A DNA stretch of 64,000 bases, from NCBI RefSeq assembly GCF_000714535.1, contig NZ_AUND01000040.1:1-64000 (forward strand), written 5' to 3'. Positions 47,159-56,172 of the stretch are shown here, one piece after another (position 1 is the stretch's first letter; each line of letters starts with the position of its first letter). Both the position numbers and the translations under genes were made by a program. The notes below the pieces were generated by a model. The model had not been told where the DNA came from, did no database searches, and worked only from the letters and a program-made list of their open reading frames with translations. The stretch is from Thioclava pacifica DSM 10166. GTDB lineage: Bacteria; Pseudomonadota; Alphaproteobacteria; Rhodobacterales; Rhodobacteraceae.

Positions 47159-47424
47159 GTTCGCCCTTCGCCATCGCCGCTCTTGCCCTGCTGCTCGGTT
47201 TCGCCGTCGGGCTGGTGCATTTCCTTTCGCTCAAACGGGTGGCGGCACTGTATCTGGGTGGCTCGGTTGCCTGGCCGATCGCGCTGCAACTGATCCGTCT
47301 CGCGATCCTCGTGGTGATGATGGTCTGGTTGGCCAAGGCCGGGGCGCTGCCGCTGCTGGCAGGCGCGCTTGGCCTGATCCTCGCGCGCGTGGTCGTATTG
47401 CGGCTGGCCGGGAAGGAGGCGTGA
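47155..47424 (+). CDS. atpR: N-type ATPase subunit AtpR
   Basis: This 89-residue hydrophobic protein has three membrane helices, with LGFAVGLVHFLSLKRVAALY followed by a GGSVAWPIALQLIRLAILV stretch. AtpR is found only in N-ATPase operons. It carries basic residues in its helices (here Lys/Arg at KRV and LIR) that may pair with the c-ring carboxylates during assembly. Overlaps at 47155-47158 (ATGA) and 47424 (TGATG) couple it to both neighbours. Confidence 0.85.
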   Translation: MSSPFAIAALALLLGFAVGLVHFLSLKRVAALYLGGSVAWPIALQLIRLAILVVMMVWLAKAGALPLLAGALGLILARVVVLRLAGKEA

Positions 47425-48131
47425 TGGACAATCCACTGACGCTCGAACCGCTGTTTCATCTGGGTCCGGTGCCGATCACATCGCCGGTTGTGATCAGCTG
47501 GGTGCTGATCGTGAGCCTCACGCTTGGCTCGATCCTGCTCACGCGCAATCTCAGCCTCAAGCCGTCGAAAACGCAGACCGTGCTGGAGCTGTTCGTCACC
47601 ACGATCGAGGCGCAGATTCAGGACACGATGAACCGTGCGCCCGGACCCTATCGCGCGCTGATCGGGACGATTTTCCTCTTCGTGCTCGCGGCGAACTGGT
47701 CCTCGCTGATCCCCGGTGTCGAACCGCCGACCGCGCATCTCGAAACCGATGCCGCGCTTGCCGTCGTGGTCTTTGCCGCGACCATTTCCTTCGGCATCGC
47801 GCAACGCGGCCTGAAGGGCTATCTCGCGACTTTCGCAGAGCCGAGCTGGGTGATGATCCCGCTCAACGTCGTCGAGCAGATAACCCGGACCTTCTCGCTC
47901 ATGGTGCGCCTCTTCGGCAATGTGATGAGCGGGGTCTTCGTCGTGGGGATCGTGCTCTCGCTTGCGGGGCTCTTCGTGCCGATCCCGCTGATGGCGCTCG
48001 ATCTGCTGACCGGAACGGTGCAGGCCTATATCTTCGCGGTGCTCGCCACCGTCTTCATCGGCGCAGCCGTGGGCGACGAGCCCGCGCGGGCGCCCTCTGA
48101 CCCATCCGACAAGGAGACCCACCAACCATGA
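47424..48131 (+). CDS. atpB: N-type ATPase a subunit
   Basis: This 235-residue a subunit carries the essential arginine in [16 protein letters not shown], along with [18 protein letters not shown] and [18 protein letters not shown]. It forms the ion half-channels next to the c-ring. The ATG at 47424 shares a base with the atpR stop. It is shorter than the housekeeping alphaproteobacterial subunit (about 250 residues). Confidence 0.92.
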   Translation: MDNPLTLEPLFHLGPVPITSPVVISWVLIVSLTLGSILLTRNLSLKPSKTQTVLELFVTTIEAQIQDTMNRAPGPYRALIGTIFLFVLAANWSSLIPGVEPPTAHLETDAALAVVVFAATISFGIAQRGLKGYLATFAEPSWVMIPLNVVEQITRTFSLMVRLFGNVMSGVFVVGIVLSLAGLFVPIPLMALDLLTGTVQAYIFAVLATVFIGAAVGDEPARAPSDPSDKETHQP

Positions 48132-48376
48132 CTGGAAATCTCGTCGAAATCGTCTCGATCCTCGCCGCCGCGATCGCGGTGAGTTTCGGCGCCATCGGGC
48201 CCGCACTGGGCGAAGGCCGTGCGGTCGCTGCCGCGATGGATGCGATCGCCCGCCAACCCGAAGCCGCTGGCACGATCAGCCGGACCCTCTTCGTGGGTCT
48301 TGCGATGATCGAGACGATGGCGATCTACACGCTGGTGATCGCGCTGCTCGTTCTCTTCGCCAACCCCTTCGTCTGA
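48128..48376 (+). CDS. atpE: N-type ATPase c subunit with two carboxylates
   Basis: This 82-residue two-helix proteolipid has helix 1 with [12 protein letters not shown], the polar loop RQPEAAG, and helix 2 with [16 protein letters not shown]. The ion-binding site shows Glu62-Thr63 and Tyr67 in helix 2 and Glu29 in helix 1. Known sodium c subunits have Gln in the helix 1 position and ES/T in helix 2. Here Gln is replaced by Glu, which gives two acidic residues per site. That pattern occurs in N-ATPases, of which at least the Burkholderia enzyme was shown to be proton-specific, so coupling to H+ or Na+ is undecided. Confidence 0.93.
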   Translation: MTGNLVEIVSILAAAIAVSFGAIGPALGEGRAVAAAMDAIARQPEAAGTISRTLFVGLAMIETMAIYTLVIALLVLFANPFV

Positions 48377-48386
48377 GCGGGCGCCG

Positions 48387-49121
48387 ATGACCATCGATTG
48401 GTGGACATTGGGACTTCAGACGATCAACGTCGTTGTCCTCGTCTGGCTGCTGGCGCGGTTCCTGTTCCGCCCGGTGAGCCGGATCATCGCCGAACGGCAG
48501 GCGGCGGCGCAATCTGCGCTGGACGCTGCGAAGGCCGCGCAGGCCGAGGCCGAGGCTGCAAACGCGCAGGCGAAATCGGAAGCCGCCGAGCAGGCAAGCG
48601 CGCGCGTCGCACAACTTTCGCAGGCGCAGGAGGCGGCGAAACAGGAAAGCGCACGGCTCCTGACGAAGGCTCATAACGAGGTTGCGGCACTCCGGGCGCA
48701 GACCGAGGCCGAGATCGCCAAGGAGCGTGAGGCGGCACAGGCGCAGATGGCCCGCGAGGCGGGCGTCCTTGCAAGCGATATTGCCGCGCGGCTCCTCTCG
48801 CGCCTGCCCGACAGTGCCCGTCTGGAGGGGTTCCTGCCCGGGCTCATCGAGGCGGTGCGCAAATTGCCAGAGCCGACCCGCGAGGCGCTTCTTGCGCAAG
48901 GAAAGCTGGCGCTGCGTGCAGCACGTGCGCCGAGTGCGGAGGAAACGACCCGGATCGAGGCGCAGCTGTCCGAGGCGCTGGGAGGTCCGGTCACAGTGGA
49001 TACCAGCGTCGATGAAAGCCTTCTGGCAGGGCTCGAACTTGATGCGGCGACGGCGGTTGTGCGCAATCACCTCCGCGCCGATCTCGACCGGATCACGGCG
49101 GAGGTGACGCAAGATGACTGA
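48387..49121 (+). CDS. atpF: N-type ATPase b subunit, long form with delta-like C-terminus
   Basis: This 244-residue protein is much longer than a normal b subunit (about 160-180). It has one N-terminal membrane helix ([18 protein letters not shown]), a long Ala/Glu/Lys coiled coil, and a C-terminal region of about 90 residues ([20 protein letters not shown] onward) ending in a delta-like [21 protein letters not shown]. The operon has no separate delta gene, so this domain probably replaces delta in joining stalk and head. Confidence 0.88.
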   Translation: MTIDWWTLGLQTINVVVLVWLLARFLFRPVSRIIAERQAAAQSALDAAKAAQAEAEAANAQAKSEAAEQASARVAQLSQAQEAAKQESARLLTKAHNEVAALRAQTEAEIAKEREAAQAQMAREAGVLASDIAARLLSRLPDSARLEGFLPGLIEAVRKLPEPTREALLAQGKLALRAARAPSAEETTRIEAQLSEALGGPVTVDTSVDESLLAGLELDAATAVVRNHLRADLDRITAEVTQDD

Positions 49122-50652
49122 TCGCGCTTTGCCCCCCGATTGGCTCGAAACCCGCCGCGCGCGTCTGGCAAAGACCAAGCTTGCCCCCGAGGCGGAGGCG
49201 GTTGGGCGCATCACCCATCTGGCCGATGGGATCGCACAGGTTGCGGGCCTGCCCGAAGCGCCACTGGGCGCGCTGCTGCGCTTTGAGGGCGGCGGCTATG
49301 CCTTTGCCCACAGTCTCGGGCGCGAGGCGATCGACGCGGTGTTTCTGGATGCCGCGACCTCGGTCAGCGTGGGGGAGCGTGTCACGGATACGGGCGATGT
49401 GCTGCGCGTGCCGGTGGGCGAGGCGCTTCTGGGGCGGGTCATCGACCCGCTTGGCCGCCCGCTCGATAACGGCCCGATGCCCGAGACGACCGAGCGGATG
49501 CCGGTCGAGCGCCCGGCGCCCGCGATCATCGAGCGCGATCTGGTCTCGGCCCCGCTCGAGACCGGGCTTCTGGTGGTCGACAGTCTCTTCGCGCTGGGGC
49601 GTGGTCAGCGCGAGCTGATCGTGGGCGATCGCTCCACGGGCAAGACCTCGCTCGCGGTCGATGCGATCATCAACCAGAAGAATTCCGACGTGATCTGCGT
49701 CTATGTCGCGGTCGGCCAGCGCGCCACGGCGGTCGAGCGGGTCGTGGCGGCGGTGCGCGAGCATGGCGCGCCCGAACGGTGCATTTTCGTCGTGGGCAGC
49801 GCCGCGGCCCCGCCGGGGCTGCAATGGATCGCCCCTTTCGCGGGCATGACGATGGCCGAGTATTTCCGTGACAAGGGGCAGGATGCGCTGATCGTGATCG
49901 ACGATCTGACCTTGCATGCCGCGACGCACCGGGAACTCGCGTTGCTCACGCGCGAGCCGCCCGGGCGCGAGGCCTATCCGGGCGATGTGTTCTACCTGCA
50001 TGCGCGGCTTCTGGAGCGCGCCGCGAAACTCTCGCCCGAGCTGGGCGGCGGCTCGCTTACCGCGCTGCCGATCGCGCAGACAGATGCGGGCAACCTCTCG
50101 GCCTATATTCCGACCAACCTGATCTCGATCACCGACGGGCAGATCGTGCTCGACACGCATCTCTTCTCGGCCAATCACCGGCCGGCCGTCGATGTCGGGC
50201 TCTCGGTGAGCCGGGTCGGCGGCAAGGCGCAGAAACCCGCGCTGCGGACGGTCTCGGGGCGGGTGCGTCTCGATTACGCGCAATTTCAGGAGCTTGAGAT
50301 GTTCACCCGTTTCGGTGGCATCTCGAATGCGCGGGTGAAGGCGCAGATCGCTCGGGGAGAGCGGATCCGCGCGCTTCTGGCCCAGCCGCGCTATTCCGGG
50401 TTGCGACTGGCCGATCAGGTGGCCTTGCTTGCCGCGCTGGCCGATGGGGTGCTCGACGGCTTCCCGGTTTCGATCATCCCCGATCTGCGCGCGCGTCTCG
50501 CGGGATGGCTCGATGCCCATGCGGGGGAGGCGGTGGCGGAGCTCGCGCAGAGTGGCGAGCTGAGCGACGAGACCCGCGCGGCGCTCGTCGCGGCGCTCAA
50601 GACGCTGGCCGAGGATCTGGCGCCCGCAAGCGACACGGAGGGCGCGTCATGA
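49114..50652 (+). CDS. atpA: N-type ATPase alpha subunit
   Basis: This 512-residue alpha subunit carries the P-loop [15 protein letters not shown], where Ser replaces the usual Gln of GDRQTGKT, followed by [17 protein letters not shown] and [15 protein letters not shown]. It forms the non-catalytic sites of the hexamer. It overlaps atpF by eight bases and atpG by four. Confidence 0.93.
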   Translation: MTDRALPPDWLETRRARLAKTKLAPEAEAVGRITHLADGIAQVAGLPEAPLGALLRFEGGGYAFAHSLGREAIDAVFLDAATSVSVGERVTDTGDVLRVPVGEALLGRVIDPLGRPLDNGPMPETTERMPVERPAPAIIERDLVSAPLETGLLVVDSLFALGRGQRELIVGDRSTGKTSLAVDAIINQKNSDVICVYVAVGQRATAVERVVAAVREHGAPERCIFVVGSAAAPPGLQWIAPFAGMTMAEYFRDKGQDALIVIDDLTLHAATHRELALLTREPPGREAYPGDVFYLHARLLERAAKLSPELGGGSLTALPIAQTDAGNLSAYIPTNLISITDGQIVLDTHLFSANHRPAVDVGLSVSRVGGKAQKPALRTVSGRVRLDYAQFQELEMFTRFGGISNARVKAQIARGERIRALLAQPRYSGLRLADQVALLAALADGVLDGFPVSIIPDLRARLAGWLDAHAGEAVAELAQSGELSDETRAALVAALKTLAEDLAPASDTEGAS

Positions 50653-51497
50653 GCGGACGGGCCGCGGAACTGCGCGAACGGATCGAGACGGTCCACAAGC
50701 TCGAGACGGTGATCTCGGCGATGCGCGGGATCGCGGCCTCGCGGGTGCAGGAGGCCCATCAGCATCTCGAGAGCATCCGCACCTTCGCCGCCACGATCGG
50801 CGCGGCGATCTCCGAGGTGCTGGTGGGGCTCGATTTGCAAGGCGGCAGCATTGACCCGCCGCGGGAGGAGCGGTCGCTGCTCTTGCTGTTCGCCGCCGAG
50901 CAGGGGTTTGCGGGCAGCTTCTCCGAAAAGCTTTTCGACGTGGCGCAGGCGCAGCTTGTGGATGGGGGGGAGCTGTTTCTTGTCGGGGATCGCGGGCTTC
51001 TGGTCGCGGCGGAGCGCGGGCTGCATGTCGACTGGTCCGTGCCGATGATTGCCCATCCGATGCAGGCCGCGGGGCTCGCCACCCGGATCACCGATGCGAT
51101 CTTCGCACGGATCGCGGGCGCGGGCATCACCCGCGTCACGCTTGTCCATGCCAGCCCCGACGGCGCCGAGCCGGTCCGGGTCGAGACCAAGGCCCTGATG
51201 CCCTTTGACTTTACGCGCTTCCCGCCACCCAAGACGCGGATCGCGCCCCTGATGACGCTGCCTCCCGAACACCTCCTGCAAAGCCTGATCGAAGAACATG
51301 TCTTCGCCGAGATCAGCGAAGCGGTGATCCTGTCCTTCGCCGCCGAGAACGAGGCGCGGATGCGCGCCATGATCGCGGCGCAGGAAAACACCTCGGACAC
51401 GCTCGATGAGATGGTGCGTGGCGCGCGCCGTCTGCGTCAGGAGGAAATCACCGAGGAAATCGTCGAGCTTGCCACGGCAAGCCTCACCCAGTCCTGA
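50649..51497 (+). CDS. atpG: N-type ATPase gamma subunit
   Basis: This 282-residue gamma subunit has the conserved N-terminal helix ([20 protein letters not shown]) and C-terminal helix ([20 protein letters not shown]) that form the rotating coiled coil. The middle domain is divergent, as in N-ATPases. It is the last ATPase gene; the LOG-family gene follows after 17 bases and may be co-transcribed. Confidence 0.9.
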   Translation: MSGRAAELRERIETVHKLETVISAMRGIAASRVQEAHQHLESIRTFAATIGAAISEVLVGLDLQGGSIDPPREERSLLLLFAAEQGFAGSFSEKLFDVAQAQLVDGGELFLVGDRGLLVAAERGLHVDWSVPMIAHPMQAAGLATRITDAIFARIAGAGITRVTLVHASPDGAEPVRVETKALMPFDFTRFPPPKTRIAPLMTLPPEHLLQSLIEEHVFAEISEAVILSFAAENEARMRAMIAAQENTSDTLDEMVRGARRLRQEEITEEIVELATASLTQS

Positions 51498-51514
51498 GCC
51501 TGCGAGGAATGCCC

Positions 51515-52519
51515 ATGGCAACCGACCCGCTATCCGATCTCGACAAGCCCGAACCCGCGCCCGATATCGAGCGCGCGATCGAGCTGCCCTGGAGCCAGCC
51601 GAAAACCGATCAGGAGGATGTGCGCGCCCCCGATCTGCTGCGCGAGATCATGGCGCATCCAAACTATCTCGAGGCCGATGCCGATCTGGGATTTCTCAAC
51701 CGCGACGACATGCGCGGCACGCGGCTTCAGATGGACTACCAGAAGGCCGAGACGCTGCTCAACGAACACGGCATCGCCCATTCCATCGTGGTCTTCGGCG
51801 GCACCCGCATCCCCGAGCCCGCCGTCGCTCAGGAGCGTCTCGCCGAGATCACGGCACAGGCCGCGGCCCACCCCGAAGACAAGACGCTGCGCGCGCGGGT
51901 GGCGATCGCCGCGCGGATCGTCGAAAAGAGCCGCTACTACGAGGTTGCGCGGGAATTCGGGCGGATCGTGGGAGCGAAGGAAGGCCATGAGGACAATCGC
52001 CTCGTGATCGTCACGGGCGGCGGGCCGGGGATGATGGAGGCCGCCAATCGCGGGGCCTATGAGGCGGGCGCGAAGACCATCGGGCTCAACATCACGCTGC
52101 CGCACGAGCAGTTCCCGAACCCTTACATCACGCCTGGGCTGTGCTTCCGCTTTCGCTACTTCGCGCTGCGCAAGCTGCATTTCCTGATGCGCGCGCGGGC
52201 GCTGGTGGTCTTTCCGGGCGGTTATGGCACGCTCGATGAGCTGTTCGAGACGCTCACTCTGATCCAGACCCGCAAGATCCGCCCCGTGCCGGTGATCCTC
52301 GTGGGTCGGGAGTATTGGCAGCGCGCCTTCGATCCGGATTTCCTCGTGGCCGAAGGGGTGATCGACCCCGAGGATCGCGAGCTGTTCTGGTATGCCGAGA
52401 GCGCGCAGGAGATCTGGGAGGATATCGGACGCTGGTATGGACGCCTCGGCCGCGAAATCGTTGAGACAGAAGGGGGAGGAGAGGACTATGAGGATTTCAT
52501 TTCACGGTGCCGCACATGA
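51515..52519 (+). CDS. LOG-family (TIGR00730-like) Rossmann-fold protein
   Basis: This 334-residue protein has LVIVTGGGPGMMEAANRGAY and the signature VVFPGGYGTLDELFE of LOG-type phosphoribohydrolases. It carries an N-terminal extension of about 80 residues without a recognised domain. LOG enzymes release free bases from nucleoside monophosphates; some bacterial members are nucleotide-salvage enzymes. ATG 51515 is chosen because GAGGA sits 6 nt upstream. It is linked to the N-ATPase operon and overlaps the next gene by 32 bases. Confidence 0.82.
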   Translation: MATDPLSDLDKPEPAPDIERAIELPWSQPKTDQEDVRAPDLLREIMAHPNYLEADADLGFLNRDDMRGTRLQMDYQKAETLLNEHGIAHSIVVFGGTRIPEPAVAQERLAEITAQAAAHPEDKTLRARVAIAARIVEKSRYYEVAREFGRIVGAKEGHEDNRLVIVTGGGPGMMEAANRGAYEAGAKTIGLNITLPHEQFPNPYITPGLCFRFRYFALRKLHFLMRARALVVFPGGYGTLDELFETLTLIQTRKIRPVPVILVGREYWQRAFDPDFLVAEGVIDPEDRELFWYAESAQEIWEDIGRWYGRLGREIVETEGGGEDYEDFISRCRT

Positions 52520-53867
52520 GGTGACCGGCTCGTGCCATCTGGTCGAGTGCTGCGGCAAGCGCATCCTGATCGATTGCGGCATGTTTCAGGGCCGGGCGGA
52601 GCTGACCGACGCCAATGCGGCCAAGTTCGGATTCGAGCCCGCGCAGATCGACGCGGTGCTGTTGACCCATGCCCATCTCGACCATTGCGGGCGTCTTCCG
52701 CTTCTGGTCAAGCGCGGGTTCAAGGGCGAGATCATCGCGACCTCGGCCACGCGCGATCTGGCGCGGCTGGTGATGCTCGACGCGGCGCATCTCCAGATGG
52801 AGGAGGAGCGCCATCACCATCGCCACGGCCGCCGGGGCGGATCGCATGAGGCGCTCTACGACGAGATGGATGCGCTCGACGCGGTGGATCGGTTCGGGCG
52901 CAATGCGCAGTATCGCAAGCCGATCGAACTCTTTCCCGGCATCACCGCCACCTATCACGAGGCAGGCCATATCCTCGGCTCTGCCTCGATCGAGCTGACC
53001 CTGAGCGAGGATGGAAAGACCCGGCGGGTGCTCTTCTCCGGCGATCTCGGCCCATTGGGACGGCCGCTCCTCAACGATTTTGATCCGCCCGCCGGCGTCG
53101 ATGTCGTGGTGATGGAGACGACCTATGGCGACCGCACCCATCGCAGCCTTGAAGCCTCGGTCGACGAGTTTACCCAAGCGATCATCGCCACTGAGCGTCG
53201 CGGCGGCAATGTGATCATCCCCACTTTCGCGCTCGAACGGGCGCAGGAAATCCTGTGGTTCCTGCGCGAAGGGATGGAGGCGGGCGAGATCCGCAAGTCG
53301 CTCAAGGTCTTCCTTGATTCACCGATGGCAATCTCGGCCACACGGATCTTCGCGCGCCATGAAGAGGCGTTGCGACCGGAGCTGGCGAAGATGATCGCCC
53401 ACGGTCGCGATCCCTTCCAGTTGCCCGAGTTGCACATGACCCGCGAGACACAGGAGTCGATGGCGCTCAACGAGATCCGTGCGGGCGCGGTGATCATGGC
53501 GGGTTCGGGCATGTGCACGGGCGGGCGCGTGCGCCACCACCTGCGCCACAACCTCGCGCGGCGCGATGCGAGCGTGATCTTCGTGGGCTATGCGGCCGAG
53601 GGGACACTGGCGCGGATCATCATCGACGGGGCGAAACATGTGAAGCTCTTCGGGGCAGAGATCCCGGTGCAGGCGCAGATCCATACGATCAACGGCTTTT
53701 CCGCCCATGCCGATCGTGACGACCTGATCGAGTGGTTGGGCCGCACGGGACATCCTTCCAAGGTCTTTCTCGTGCATGGCGAGACCCGCGCGATGGAGAG
53801 TTTCGCCAAGGCGATCGGGTCCGAGCGGGTAGAAATGCCGAAACCCGGTGAGAGTTTCGAGCTCTAG
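52488..53867 (+). CDS. Beta-CASP metallo-beta-lactamase RNase-like protein
   Basis: This 459-residue protein shows the MBL motif HAHLDH, then GHILGSASIELTL and SGDLGPLGRP, the beta-CASP domain with PTFALERAQEI and SGMCTGGRVRHHLRHNL, and the C-terminal RMMBL part with INGFSAHADRDDLIEW and VFLVHGE. This is the architecture of RNA-processing nucleases related to YsgA/CPSF-73. GGAGGAGAGG supports the ATG at 52488, and the 32-base overlap with the LOG gene couples the two. A role in RNA decay under low-energy conditions would fit the neighbours but is inference. Confidence 0.87.
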   Translation: MRISFHGAAHEVTGSCHLVECCGKRILIDCGMFQGRAELTDANAAKFGFEPAQIDAVLLTHAHLDHCGRLPLLVKRGFKGEIIATSATRDLARLVMLDAAHLQMEEERHHHRHGRRGGSHEALYDEMDALDAVDRFGRNAQYRKPIELFPGITATYHEAGHILGSASIELTLSEDGKTRRVLFSGDLGPLGRPLLNDFDPPAGVDVVVMETTYGDRTHRSLEASVDEFTQAIIATERRGGNVIIPTFALERAQEILWFLREGMEAGEIRKSLKVFLDSPMAISATRIFARHEEALRPELAKMIAHGRDPFQLPELHMTRETQESMALNEIRAGAVIMAGSGMCTGGRVRHHLRHNLARRDASVIFVGYAAEGTLARIIIDGAKHVKLFGAEIPVQAQIHTINGFSAHADRDDLIEWLGRTGHPSKVFLVHGETRAMESFAKAIGSERVEMPKPGESFEL

Positions 53868-53975
53868 GGGGAGGGGGCTTTCACGCCGATTGGTCGGCCG
53901 TCTGCCGCAGCCCTCGGGGCGGTCGTAAGGGGCGGCATGATCCGCGACCGGTCAGGCTCGCGCGACCTGTCGCAG
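53868..53975. other. Short convergent intergenic region
   Basis: Between the MBL gene and the terminator of the hydrogenase operon there is only a GC-rich stretch with no recognised element. Confidence 0.3.
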
Positions 53976-54014
53976 TAAAAAAGGCGCCCGCACGCCGGAC
54001 GGCGATGCGGGCGC
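53976..54014 (-). terminator. Rho-independent terminator of the hydrogenase operon
   Basis: On the minus strand, GCGCCCGC (54014-54007) pairs with GCGGGCGC (53991-53984), with further pairing inside the loop, and is followed by CCTTTTTT. It lies 18 bases after the SCP2-like stop codon. Confidence 0.85.
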
Positions 54015-54031
54015 AGTCAAACGTGATCGGG

Positions 54032-54430
54032 TCAGGCGACCTTGGACATCGCGGCGAAACTCTTGATGAAGGGCCCCGCCATGCGCGGATCCTTGATCAT
54101 CGCCGAGTAGTCCCCGACCTCGAATTTCAGCTTGCCGGTCGTGTAGCCTACGCCCAGCGTCATCATGTTCGGCGGCTTGGAAAGCCACTTGTCCCAGGTG
54201 TCGCTCGAGGCGCGGATATCCCAGTTCACGGATTGCCCGTCATAGGCGCCCGAGGACACCGCCTTGCCGTTTTCCACCACCAGCACGCCCTTGGGCGCGG
54301 GATCGCCCGCGTACCCATAGGCGATGGTGGAGTTGAATCCGATCTCGGCCAGCGCGCCTGACAGTTCGGGATCGGCATTCCAGTTCTCGGCGAAACCGGC
54401 CATCCATTCGGGTGAGAAAAGTTCGCTCAT
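54032..54430 (-). CDS. SCP2-like sterol-carrier-domain protein
   Basis: This 132-residue protein has an SCP2-like fold pattern: a mixed helix at the start (FSPEWMAGFAENWNADPELS), then strands ENGKAVSSG, VNWDIRAS, the segment DTWDKWLSKPPNMMTLGVGY and MIKDPRMAGPFIKSFAAMSKV. Such domains bind lipids or other hydrophobic ligands. It follows the hydrogenase large subunit gene by 17 bases and is the last gene before a terminator, so it is part of the operon. A role in hydrogenase maturation, membrane placement or quinone handling is possible but unproven. Confidence 0.78.
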   Translation of the reverse strand: MSELFSPEWMAGFAENWNADPELSGALAEIGFNSTIAYGYAGDPAPKGVLVVENGKAVSSGAYDGQSVNWDIRASSDTWDKWLSKPPNMMTLGVGYTTGKLKFEVGDYSAMIKDPRMAGPFIKSFAAMSKVA

Positions 54431-54447
54431 CGTTTTTGTCCTTCCTC

Positions 54448-56172
54448 TCAGGAGATCTTGACCTGCACCCGCTCGGAGCCATCGGGGTCCATCACATGGA
54501 CCGCGCAGGCGAGGCAGGGGTCGAAACTGTGGATCGTGCGCAGGATCTCGAGCGGCTGATCGGGATTTGCCATCACGTGATTGTCCTGAAGCGCTGCCTC
54601 ATAGGCGCCCGACTGCCCTTCCGCATCGCGCGGGCCGGCATTCCAGGTCGAGGGCACCACGGCCTGGTAATTGGCGATCTTGCCGTCCTCGATGACGATC
54701 CAGTGGCCAAGCCCGCCGCGCGGGGCTTCCATGTAGCCCACGCCTTGCGCCCGCTTGGGCCAGCTCGAGGGGTCCCATTTGGCCTCGTTGAAGGTCTTGG
54801 TGTCGCCCGCCTTGATGTTCGAGATCAGGTTGTCGTACCAGCCCAGCATCGCATCGGCGATGATCTTGGTCTCGAGAGTACGCGCCGCGACCCGGCCCAT
54901 CGTCGAATAGAGCGCCTCGAGCGGCAGCCCAAGCGTGCCGAGCGCACCGTCGACCAGTTCCTTGGCCTGCGGCTGGCCACTGGCATACATCATCAGCACG
55001 CGGGCGAGCGGGCCCACCTCGACCGGCTTGCCCTTCCAGCGCGGCGACTTGATCCAGGAATAGGAGCCCTCGACATCAAGCTGCGTGTAGGGCGGCTTGG
55101 GGCCGGTATAGTTGAGCGCGGTTTCGCCCGCGTAGGGGTGTAGCCCTTTCTCCTTGCCGCCTTCGTAGTCATACCAGGAATGGGCGACAAATTCCTCGAT
55201 CTGATCGGGCGCGTCGAGGTCGATCGGATGGATCGTCGAGAGGTCACGGTCGAGGATCACGCCAGCGGGCACGAGGTTCGTCGTCGCATCGCTGCCCATG
55301 CCGGAGGCGGGAAAATCGCCATAAGTCATGAAGTTGCCCAGACCCTCGCCGCGCTTCCACCAGTCGGGATAGAAGCTTGCGATGGCGAGCGTGTCGGGCA
55401 AGTAGACATTGGTGACGAAATCCTGCGCCATGTCGAGGATCGACTTCACCCGGCTCAGCTTGTCGGCATTGATCGCGCTGTCGGAGTTGAGGTCGATCGG
55501 CGAGGGGACGCCGCCCACCACGAAATTCGGATGCGGGTTCTTGCCCCCGAAGATCGCGTGCAGCTTGGCGATCTCGCGCTGCCATTTGAGCGCCTCGAAG
55601 TAATGCGCCACCGCCATCAGGTTCGCCTCGGGCGGCAGCTTGTAGCCCGGATGTCCCCAATAGCCATTGGCGAAGATCCCGATCTGGCCGCTGTCGACGA
55701 AGGTCTTCAGTTTGGCTTTCATGTCGGCGAAATACCCTGGCGAGGACTGCCCGTATTTCGAGATCGACTGCGCGAGTTCGGAGGTCGCCTTCGGATCGGC
55801 ATCGAGCGCCGAGACCACGTCGACCCAGTCGAGCGCGTGCAGGTGATAGAAGTGCATCACGTGGTCATGCACGTATTGCGCGCCGATCATCAGGTTGCGG
55901 ATCAGCTGGGCATTGGGCGGGATCTCGTAATCGAGCGCGTCCTCGACCGAGCGGATCGAGGCCATGCCATGCACCAGCGTGCACACGCCGCAGATACGCT
56001 GGGCGAAAGCCCAGGCATCGCGCGGGTCGCGGCCCTTGAGGATGATCTCGATGCCGCGCACCGAGGTGCCCGAGGAATAGGCGCTGGCGATCTTGTCGCC
56101 GTCCATCTGCGCCTCGATGCGCAGATGCCCTTCGATCCGGGTGATCGGATCTACAACGATGCGCTCGCTCAT
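54448..56172 (-). CDS. hynL: [NiFe]-hydrogenase large subunit (Isp type)
   Basis: This 574-residue subunit holds the active site. The N-terminal motif is RICGVCTLVHGMAS and the C-terminal one DPCLACAVH; their four cysteines bind nickel and iron. After the final His, 15 residues (VMDPDGSERVQVKIS) remain, to be removed by an endopeptidase. It is the fourth gene of the order small subunit-isp1-isp2-large subunit seen in the Hyn-type enzymes of purple sulfur bacteria (group 1e), in which electrons pass through Isp2 and Isp1. Its start overlaps the isp2 stop (ATGA). Confidence 0.93.
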   Translation of the reverse strand: MSERIVVDPITRIEGHLRIEAQMDGDKIASAYSSGTSVRGIEIILKGRDPRDAWAFAQRICGVCTLVHGMASIRSVEDALDYEIPPNAQLIRNLMIGAQYVHDHVMHFYHLHALDWVDVVSALDADPKATSELAQSISKYGQSSPGYFADMKAKLKTFVDSGQIGIFANGYWGHPGYKLPPEANLMAVAHYFEALKWQREIAKLHAIFGGKNPHPNFVVGGVPSPIDLNSDSAINADKLSRVKSILDMAQDFVTNVYLPDTLAIASFYPDWWKRGEGLGNFMTYGDFPASGMGSDATTNLVPAGVILDRDLSTIHPIDLDAPDQIEEFVAHSWYDYEGGKEKGLHPYAGETALNYTGPKPPYTQLDVEGSYSWIKSPRWKGKPVEVGPLARVLMMYASGQPQAKELVDGALGTLGLPLEALYSTMGRVAARTLETKIIADAMLGWYDNLISNIKAGDTKTFNEAKWDPSSWPKRAQGVGYMEAPRGGLGHWIVIEDGKIANYQAVVPSTWNAGPRDAEGQSGAYEAALQDNHVMANPDQPLEILRTIHSFDPCLACAVHVMDPDGSERVQVKIS

